From assembly GCA_003557585.1 (NCBI GenBank), contig PWOE01000006.1, positions 1 through 5,287 of the forward strand: a DNA stretch of 5,287 nucleotides, written 5' to 3'. The notes beneath the pieces are model-generated. The model was given only the letters and a program-made list of their open reading frames with translations, ran no database searches and was not told where the DNA came from. This document shows, in pieces, positions 1 through 4,721 of the stretch (positions are counted from its first letter, which is position 1; every line of letters starts with the position of its first letter). A program made the translations under genes and the position numbers. This stretch comes from Candidatus Nealsoniibacteriota bacterium. GTDB lineage: Bacteria > Patescibacteriota > Minisyncoccia > Minisyncoccales > CSSED10-335.

Positions 1-7
1 TAAAAAA

Positions 8-1231
8 ATGTCTCTATACTCAAAATATTTAAAAGAAGAGGAAGAAGAGTTCAATTCTCTTGAAGAAGTAGCTCAAAAAAAGAGAGAGCTTGAAGAGAAA
101 AAAGACCTTCTATCTCAAAAGAAATCGACTATTGTTGCTTCAATTAAAAGAATTGAGAAAGAGGAGGAAGAGATAGAGAATAGAGAACTCTCTTTGGAAA
201 AGAGAGAGGAAAAAACTCAAGACAGTCAAGAGAAAAAAAGTATTGCTCAAGAACGAAGAGAAGTAGAAGACAAGAGACGAGAGATAGAAGAAAAAAGGTG
301 GCAAGAAGAAGACAAGGTTAAAGGAATAGAAGAAGAGAGGCAAAAGCTAGAAATTGAATATCAGAAGATTCTAAACAGAGAAGAAGATCTTTCTTCAAAA
401 GCAGAAAAAGAAGAATTAATGAAAGAAAGGGAGGTTTTAGAGGATGATCTCAAGCAAGTAAGAAAAGTCAAGGAGCCTTTGCAAAAAGATTTATCCTCCA
501 TCAATCAAAGAAAAGAAGGTATAGAGAAAGAGATACAATCAGTCGATAACAAGATTCAGTCAATCAAGAAAGATGAGGCCAGTATTCAAGAAAGAGAAAG
601 GAGTTCTGATGATTCAGAAGAAAGAAAGAAAGCTGAGACAGAGAGAAGAGAGATAGAAGATAAGAGACGCTCCGCTGAAGAAGAGAAATGGCAAAAAGAA
701 GATGAATTAGAAAAAGTAATTCAAGAAGAAGAAGAGATAAATAGAATCATTGAAAGAGAAAAAAGGATATCAGACAGAATAAAAAAGATAGACTCCATTG
801 TAAAAGGAAAGAAGGATGCCAGTGAAGAAGATGTTGCTCAAGAAGAGAAAGATGACTCTTCTCATGATGACACTCCTCTTGATGAAAAAGAGACCAAGGA
901 TGATGATCTTGAAAGCTGGTTTAGCGAACCAAAAGAGAAAGAGGAAGCTAAGCAGAAAGACGAGATAAAAAAGGAAGACAAAGAAGAGCCCCCTAAAGAA
1001 GAGTCCGAAAAAGATGAGGTAATCGAAGAAGTTGAGCAAGAAGAGGGGAAAGAGGCTAAAGATGATTCTTCTGTTGAGCAAGAAGAGATAAATGAATTTG
1101 ATATGGTTGCTCAATATGTCAAGAATAACTCACCTAGCCCTGACCTAGACCTTGTTAAGATAAAAGACAATCAAGACTTTTTTAATTTCATGCTTAAGTT
1201 AGCTAAAGAAGAAAAAGAAAAAAATAAATAA
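8..1231 (+). CDS. Charged cytosolic coiled-coil protein with internal duplication, unknown function
   Basis: No family is recognised. The 407-residue product is dominated by Glu, Lys, Arg and Asp. It has no signal peptide and no membrane segment, so it should be cytosolic. Visible parts are: a short N-terminal motif (residues 1-9, MSLYSKYLK); a long helical, probably coiled-coil region (about 10-265) built from two copies of a ~100-residue unit offset by exactly 130 residues; an acidic, probably disordered linker (about 270-360) with KDDSS at 281-285 and 351-355 and VEQEE at 342-346 and 356-360; and a less charged C-terminal segment (about 362-395, with FDMVAQYV and FFNFMLKLA) that could be a small docking helix pair. 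The ATG at 8 is favoured because its first residues match the start of the next gene. A TAA at 1-3 may be the stop of an upstream gene, but this cannot be confirmed. The next gene starts 6 bases after the stop. A rod-like scaffold is the likely role, by inference only. Low-complexity composition will make database hits to SMC or myosin-like proteins misleading. Confidence 0.9.
   Translation: MSLYSKYLKEEEEEFNSLEEVAQKKRELEEKKDLLSQKKSTIVASIKRIEKEEEEIENRELSLEKREEKTQDSQEKKSIAQERREVEDKRREIEEKRWQEEDKVKGIEEERQKLEIEYQKILNREEDLSSKAEKEELMKEREVLEDDLKQVRKVKEPLQKDLSSINQRKEGIEKEIQSVDNKIQSIKKDEASIQERERSSDDSEERKKAETERREIEDKRRSAEEEKWQKEDELEKVIQEEEEINRIIEREKRISDRIKKIDSIVKGKKDASEEDVAQEEKDDSSHDDTPLDEKETKDDDLESWFSEPKEKEEAKQKDEIKKEDKEEPPKEESEKDEVIEEVEQEEGKEAKDDSSVEQEEINEFDMVAQYVKNNSPSPDLDLVKIKDNQDFFNFMLKLAKEEKEKNK
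98..322 (+). repeat. Internal coiled-coil repeat, copy 1 (residues 31-105)
   Basis: This is the first copy of a duplicated segment within the coiled-coil gene. It aligns without gaps to copy 2 at a constant offset of 130 residues (390 bases). The best-conserved core is ERREVEDKRR (residues 82-91) followed by W98-Q99 and E101-D102. The same spacing recurs in copy 2. Similarity weakens outside residues 31-105 but may extend to about 20-130. Confidence 0.75.
488..712 (+). repeat. Internal coiled-coil repeat, copy 2 (residues 161-235)
   Basis: This is the second copy of the duplicated segment. Its core is ERREIEDKRR (residues 212-221), with W228-Q229 and E231-D232 at the equivalent positions. 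The lone Trp in each copy, in an otherwise Glu/Lys-rich helix, is hard to explain by composition bias alone and supports true duplication. Q37/Q167, I42/I172, I46/I176 and I56/I186 also correspond. Confidence 0.75.
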
Positions 1232-1237
1232 GAAAAT

Positions 1238-2281
1238 ATGTCTTTTTATAAAGATTATTTAAAACAAAAAAAAGATTCTCCTCAAGAAAAAGAAGAGAAG
1301 CTTGTTGATAATAAGCCCGAGCTAGAAGAGAAAGAAGAGGTGGTGCCTCAAGAGAAAGATGAAGAGCCGGCTCAAGAGCCAGAGAATATGACTTCTCAGC
1401 AGAGAGAAGAGATTGAAAGGCAAAGATTCCTTAAACGAATAGAAGGTGAAGATTCAGAGAAGCTGAGCAGTCAACCTCAAAAAGCTCCAGAGATCAAAAA
1501 AGAGACGACTCCGGAAACAGTTATCCCACCAGTTCCACCCAAACCTCCAAAAAGTCAAAAGATTTGGGCAAGAGTCATTATCTTGCTTGCTCTGATATGC
1601 GCTATCGGTTTAATATCTTTTCTCTGGTATCGATTAATAACTGATCCACCTAAAGACACTGAAGTAATAACCGAGGTTGAAGAGATTGAAATCAAAGTGC
1701 CTGAAGTTATTGCTCCTCAGTCTTTAATCGATTATTCTCTTTTCAGAGAAGGTGTTGTAACAAGAGACAATGAGATATCGTCCTATCTCAGTCAATATCT
1801 GGAAGAAGAATTTGAAGAAGGCTCTTTTGTTAAGATAATGCTTAAAGACCAGAGAGACCAAGATGATCCAGGCTATCTCTCTTTTGACAGTTTTTTATCT
1901 AATTTCAGAATAAGGTTGCCAGAGATAGATGAAAGAATTGATAAAGACAATTTTAATCTCTTTGTCTACTCTCAAAGTCAGGGTAATAGGCTCGGCTTCA
2001 TCGCTGAAATTACTGACATAGATGGCTTCCCGGGAATGATGCGCGAATGGGAGAATGATACTCCAGGCAATGTATCTAATTTCATCTCCTTCTTTAATGT
2101 CAGTCCAACCCCACTTAAAACAAGCTTTGATTCTTTGATGCATAGAAATGAAAGAATCTGGTGTCAGGAATATGCTGAAGATGATTTCGGTATCTGTTAT
2201 TCAGTCTTATCAAGCAGAAAGCCTTTCTTTATATTCACTACATCATTACAAAGTGCAAGATCTATTATTGATAAAATATAA
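1238..2281 (+). CDS. Bitopic membrane protein with charged cytosolic arm and external domain, unknown function
   Basis: No named family is recognised. The 347-residue protein starts with MSFYKDYLK, nearly the same motif as the preceding coiled-coil protein. Residues 10-90 are acidic, charged and probably disordered. A proline-rich stretch (PPVPPKPPK, 97-105) and basic residues lead into one transmembrane helix at about 109-130. No cleavable signal peptide is visible. The topology should be N-inside (positive charges K102, K105, K108, R112), leaving about 215 residues outside. The external part (about 155-347) looks globular, with alternating hydrophobic strands, only two Cys (C309, C320) that could form a disulfide, and a conserved-looking end (FFIFTTSLQSARSIIDKI by position 330-347). 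I have the impression that this C-terminal style recurs in uncharacterised Parcubacteria membrane proteins, but I cannot verify it. The gene lies 6 bases after the coiled-coil gene and 4 bases before the DksA-like gene, so co-transcription is likely. A partner or membrane anchor for the coiled-coil protein is an inference. Confidence 0.9.
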   Translation: MSFYKDYLKQKKDSPQEKEEKLVDNKPELEEKEEVVPQEKDEEPAQEPENMTSQQREEIERQRFLKRIEGEDSEKLSSQPQKAPEIKKETTPETVIPPVPPKPPKSQKIWARVIILLALICAIGLISFLWYRLITDPPKDTEVITEVEEIEIKVPEVIAPQSLIDYSLFREGVVTRDNEISSYLSQYLEEEFEEGSFVKIMLKDQRDQDDPGYLSFDSFLSNFRIRLPEIDERIDKDNFNLFVYSQSQGNRLGFIAEITDIDGFPGMMREWENDTPGNVSNFISFFNVSPTPLKTSFDSLMHRNERIWCQEYAEDDFGICYSVLSSRKPFFIFTTSLQSARSIIDKI

Positions 2282-2285
2282 GAAG

Positions 2286-2645
2286 ATGATGAATAAAGAA
2301 ATCATTGATAAAAACAAAACCATTCTAGAGAAAGAGAGGGAAGTGATTGAAAATATGTTAAGCGACTTCGCTGATGAGAACAAAGATGGTTCTGGTGATT
2401 GGGATACAAGATATCCAGATTTCAGGGCCAAAGGAAATTTAGAGGAAGAGGCTGATGAAGTAGAAGAGTACACCTCCCTTCTTCCTGTTGAGAAAGCTCT
2501 TGAAGAAAAATTAGCTAATATTAAAGAAGCCCTCAAGAAAATTGAATCAGGCTCTTATGGCAAGTGTGAGTCTTGCGAGAAAGAGATAGAGGCACGCAGG
2601 CTAAAATTGATTCCCGAAACAAGAGTCTGTAATAGATGTAAGTAG
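2286..2645 (+). CDS. DksA/TraR-type C4 zinc-finger protein
   Basis: This 119-residue protein has the DksA/TraR layout: an N-terminal helical hairpin (about 3-88), then a C-terminal zinc finger with Cys at 94, 97, 115 and 118. The C-x2-C-x17-C-x2-C spacing is the one found in DksA, within the usual YGKCESC, I-x-x-x-RL and P-x-x-x-x-C context. Family members bind RNA polymerase through the secondary channel and modulate initiation, often together with ppGpp. The acidic D-x-x-D-x-A tip motif of E. coli DksA is not evident; an EEEADEVEEY stretch (53-62) lies near that region. Activity like that of DksA is therefore uncertain. The frame is open further upstream (to 2148), but that part overlaps the end of the membrane-protein gene and does not resemble the family. 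ATG at 2286 (or the adjacent ATG at 2289), 4 bases after the previous stop and preceded by AGAAG, fits better. The stop is TAG. Confidence 0.9.
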   Translation: MMNKEIIDKNKTILEKEREVIENMLSDFADENKDGSGDWDTRYPDFRAKGNLEEEADEVEEYTSLLPVEKALEEKLANIKEALKKIESGSYGKCESCEKEIEARRLKLIPETRVCNRCK

Positions 2646-2660
2646 TTCTATTGAAAACAA

Positions 2661-2696
2661 AAAGACACGGTTCTAACCGTGTTTTTTCTTTTCTTT
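2661..2696. terminator. Probable bidirectional intrinsic terminator
   Basis: The stem ACACGGT (2665-2671) pairs with ACCGTGT (2676-2682) around a TCTA loop. It is followed by a T-rich run on the plus strand (2682-2696) and preceded by an A-rich run (2654-2663) that becomes a U-tract on the minus strand. It sits between the convergent DksA-like gene (stop at 2645) and the M23 peptidase gene (stop at 2707), so it can end both transcripts. Confidence 0.85.
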
Positions 2697-2706
2697 AATG
2701 GTTCAA

Positions 2707-3708
2707 TTAAAATCTGTGACCAAATCTAAAATTTGATAAAGGATTGGCAGCTCCTCTTACCTCGAAATGAAGGTGACAACCTGTACTGTAACCAGTTGTT
2801 CCCATGAGACCGATTGTCGCTCCCTGAGCAACCTGTTGACCAGGAGAAACCATGATTCTTGAAAGATGTCCATAAAAAGTGACTACTCCGTTGGGATGCA
2901 GAATACGAACATAGTAGCCGGCGATACCATGATATCCGGTCCTTTGGACTCTACCTGATGCTGCAGCATATATAGGTGTGCCACAACTATTGGCTACATC
3001 TACTGCATTATGCCAATGAAGTCCTTGTGAAACTACTCCTCTTGTTGGTGGAATAAACCAAGACCCAGAAATTGATGCTTGTGATGGTGCACTTGGCAAG
3101 GCAGTTCTCGGCTTTTCTCCTCCAGGAATGATTAAGATATCTCCAATAGAGACTTCATCTTCTACTTGATTACAAACAACTATCTCTTCTCTGTCTGCTT
3201 TGTATCTAGTAGCTATACTAGAAAGAGATTCGCCACTCTTAACAATATGAAAAACTCCTGAAACTGGTAAGATTATAAGGTCTTGTCCTTGTCTTAAACT
3301 GCTCCTGTTGAGATCGTTGGCCCAGACAAGAGTATCTGTTGATATTCCAAACCTAGAAGCAATTCCACTTAAAGTATCGCCACTTTGAACTTTATAGGAA
3401 ATGATATCCTCTCTACATTTCAAGCTATCAGATTTAACTCCAAGAACTTGGGTTGTCGGCATAGATATAGGTGCAACTGCATAGAGTGTATTGTCTTGCG
3501 AAACTACAATCTCCAAGTCACTTACTATCTTATTGTCCGAGCTTAAAAAGAGATTATCATTACCATTAACGATATCAAAAGAGATAGCTTCTTGATAATT
3601 ACCTCCTAAATTAATTCCAAAAAACAAGAGAGCAAAAGCAATCATGGTAATCGCTTTCAAAGCACAAGAGGGCTCTTTTGAAGATCCCTTGTTTTCAGCT
3701 ACTTTCAA
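2707..3708 (-). CDS. Membrane-targeted peptidoglycan hydrolase: two LysM domains plus M23 (LytM) peptidase
   Basis: This 333-residue protein should cut peptide cross-links in peptidoglycan outside the membrane. A Lys-containing N-terminus and a hydrophobic segment (about 19-36) form a signal peptide or signal anchor. Residues 40-100 are unassigned. LysM 1 spans about 104-148 (YKVQSGDTLSGIASRFGIS at its start) and LysM 2 about 153-196 (IVKSGESLSSIATRY); both should bind glycan. The M23 domain covers about 215-333. Its zinc ligands are H233 and D237 (HNAVD motif) and H314 of the H-L-H motif (312-314). H281 (YGHLS) and H312 are the other catalytic histidines. All key residues are present, so the enzyme is probably active. 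The start is TTG (3708-3706): no ATG, GTG or other TTG lies in frame between it and the upstream stop at 3780-3778, and the next Met (M22) would cut into the hydrophobic segment. A weak purine-rich stretch (AAAAGAG) lies about 9 bases upstream. Plausible roles are cell-wall remodelling or daughter-cell separation. The gene is transcribed alone, with its own promoter and terminator. Confidence 0.93.
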   Translation of the reverse strand: MKVAENKGSSKEPSCALKAITMIAFALLFFGINLGGNYQEAISFDIVNGNDNLFLSSDNKIVSDLEIVVSQDNTLYAVAPISMPTTQVLGVKSDSLKCREDIISYKVQSGDTLSGIASRFGISTDTLVWANDLNRSSLRQGQDLIILPVSGVFHIVKSGESLSSIATRYKADREEIVVCNQVEDEVSIGDILIIPGGEKPRTALPSAPSQASISGSWFIPPTRGVVSQGLHWHNAVDVANSCGTPIYAAASGRVQRTGYHGIAGYYVRILHPNGVVTFYGHLSRIMVSPGQQVAQGATIGLMGTTGYSTGCHLHFEVRGAANPLSNFRFGHRF

Positions 3709-3792
3709 GTATATTTTCTCTTTTATCGAATTAACAAGACAAAAGATGCTTTTAAGTTTCGTTTGAATATGCTTATCCTATTTCTCAATCTA

Positions 3793-3809
3793 CCTGATTT
3801 GCCTGATTT
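3793..3809. repeat. Short direct repeat CCTGATTT x2 in the leader of the M23 gene
   Basis: CCTGATTT occurs at 3793-3800 and 3802-3809, a 9-base period. On the minus strand it reads AAATCAGG twice. If the predicted reverse promoter is right, the repeats lie in the first ~25 bases of the M23 peptidase mRNA leader. Function unknown; it could be a protein-binding site or chance. Confidence 0.45.
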
Positions 3810-3823
3810 ACCAAATTGTCCCT

Positions 3824-3851
3824 ATTCTAGTCTCTTGTGAGTAAAAGTCAA
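3824..3851 (-). promoter_or_regulatory. Promoter for the LysM-M23 peptidase gene
   Basis: Read on the minus strand, TTGACT (3851-3846) and TAGAAT (3829-3824) are separated by 16 bases, close to the sigma-70 consensus TTGACA/TATAAT. Transcription would start near 3817, giving a leader of about 109 bases before the TTG start codon. The -35 lies inside the dyad at 3827-3871 and the -10 overlaps its left end. Confidence 0.65.
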
Positions 3852-3871
3852 TCACTTTTTCCACAAGCTAG
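3827..3871. repeat. Long imperfect inverted repeat in the divergent promoter region
   Basis: Nested complementary arms are CTAG (3827-3830), CTTGTG (3834-3839) and AAAAGT (3843-3848), then loop CAATC (3849-3853), then ACTTTT (3854-3859), CACAAG (3862-3867) and CTAG (3868-3871). Sixteen base pairs form, interrupted by an unpaired TCT and a 3/2 internal loop. It covers the reverse promoter and the region where the -35 of rsmA would lie. No T-tract follows on the plus strand, so it is not a terminator for that strand. An operator or folded regulatory site is plausible but unproven. Confidence 0.5.
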
Positions 3872-3875
3872 ATTG

Positions 3876-3884
3876 TGATAGAAT
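3876..3884 (+). promoter_or_regulatory. Extended -10 promoter element of rsmA
   Basis: TGATAGAAT matches the extended -10 pattern TGnTATAAT with one mismatch. No good -35 is present at 16-18 bases upstream (T-rich sequence only), which is typical of extended -10 promoters. The expected start of transcription, about 7 bases past the element, falls at or next to the A of the rsmA ATG (3891), implying a leaderless mRNA. Confidence 0.55.
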
Positions 3885-3890
3885 AATCTA

Positions 3891-4721
3891 ATGAATTTAA
3901 CTTCTAAAAGAGACATTGTCGATTTGCTTGATAAGTATGATACCAAGCCCCTCAAGGCTCTAGGTCAAAACTTTTTGATCAATGAGAACTATGTAAAGAA
4001 GATTGCTGCCTTCTCTTCCAAGGATGACACTGTCGTTGAAGTCGGTCCTGGGCTGGGCACCTTAACAAAAGAGCTGGCGATAAGAAGCAAGCGAATTATC
4101 GCTATAGAAAAAGACAGAAAGATGATTGAGATATTAAAAGAGACTTTAAAAGACTTCAAAAATGTCTCAATAATTGAGGGGGATATTCTTGATCTTGTTG
4201 ATGATTTAAATCTTAATGACTCTAATTACAAAGTCATTGCAAATCTACCTTACTATATCTCGCCCGCTATTATAAGAAAATTCTTAGAAGCAAAAAACCC
4301 TCCCAGTGAAATGATAGTGACTTTACAGAAAGAAGTTGCTCAAAGAATCTGTTCAAAGCCACCGAGAATGAGCATCCTCTCTGTCTCTGTTCAAATTTAT
4401 ACTTCTCCCAAGATTCTTTTCAAGATAGCGAGAAACTCTTTTTGGCCAGTACCCAATGTCGATAGCGCTGTCTTGAAGATAGAGAGAAAAAAAGGCTTGC
4501 CAGATATCGATTTCAACTCTTTTTTTCAGATAGTTAAAGCCGGTTTTTCAAGGCCAAGAGCTCAGCTGTTGAATAATCTCTCAAAACAGCTAAAATTAAG
4601 CAAGGATGATTTAAAGGAATTAATCTTGAAAGTTGACGTTCAGCCAAGTCAAAGAGCTGAAACATTATCAATCTCTGATTGGCTAAAATTAGAAGAGATT
4701 TTAAGAAACTCTAATGCGTAA
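3891..4721 (+). CDS. rsmA: 16S rRNA (adenine(1518)-N6/adenine(1519)-N6)-dimethyltransferase RsmA (KsgA)
   Basis: RsmA uses S-adenosylmethionine to dimethylate two adjacent adenines in the helix 45 loop of 16S rRNA late in small-subunit assembly. At 276 residues it has the normal family length. The N-terminal GQNFL (25-29) precedes SAM motif I EVGPGLGTLT (50-59). Acidic residues follow at E73 (AIEKD) and D98 (EGDIL). The catalytic motif is NLPYYIS (118-124). Then come WPVPNVDSAVL (185-195), the RNA-binding RPRAQLLNNL (221-230, equivalent to RKTLRNNL in E. coli) and a C-terminal QRAETLSISDW (255-264). The start is secure: an in-frame TAG at 3879-3881 blocks extension and no earlier start codon exists. 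There is no Shine-Dalgarno sequence before the ATG, and the predicted promoter would place transcription start at the ATG. The last 8 bases overlap the following secreted-protein gene. Loss of this enzyme is the classic route to kasugamycin resistance. Confidence 0.97.
   Translation: MNLTSKRDIVDLLDKYDTKPLKALGQNFLINENYVKKIAAFSSKDDTVVEVGPGLGTLTKELAIRSKRIIAIEKDRKMIEILKETLKDFKNVSIIEGDILDLVDDLNLNDSNYKVIANLPYYISPAIIRKFLEAKNPPSEMIVTLQKEVAQRICSKPPRMSILSVSVQIYTSPKILFKIARNSFWPVPNVDSAVLKIERKKGLPDIDFNSFFQIVKAGFSRPRAQLLNNLSKQLKLSKDDLKELILKVDVQPSQRAETLSISDWLKLEEILRNSNA

Noticed and set aside
140..343. Minus-strand open frame of 67 codons rich in Phe, Leu and Ser, resembling a membrane protein
   Set aside because: It is the antisense of a Glu/Lys-rich gene: GAA, GAG and AAA codons read backwards give Phe, Leu and Ser. 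It has no independent start signals.
770..1114. Minus-strand open frame of 114 codons with strongly hydrophobic product
   Set aside because: It has the same antisense artefact, opposite the acidic linker of the coiled-coil gene.
8..1231. Identification of the coiled-coil protein as an SMC, RNase Y or TolA-like protein
   Set aside because: There is no Walker motif, KH/HD domain or membrane anchor. The similarity would come only from charged helix composition.
1895..2143. Minus-strand open frame of 82 codons
   Set aside because: It lies wholly inside the membrane-protein gene, with no recognisable features or start signal.
2148..2285. N-terminal extension of the DksA-like protein
   Set aside because: It overlaps the 3' end of the membrane-protein gene in another frame, and its sequence does not look like the family. 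The ATG at 2286 gives the usual short protein.
2246..2536. Minus-strand open frame of 96 codons
   Set aside because: It is a Ser-rich shadow opposite the DksA-like gene, which is secure by its zinc finger.
3723..3788. Possible 21-codon TTG-started leader peptide on the minus strand ahead of the M23 gene
   Set aside because: It has a rare start codon, no ribosome-binding site and no attenuation-like codon run.
3857..3865. TTTTCCACA, a match to the DnaA-box consensus TTWTNCACA
   Set aside because: It is a single site in AT-rich DNA, with no cluster, no AT-rich unwinding repeats and no dnaA/dnaN gene nearby, so an origin is not supported.
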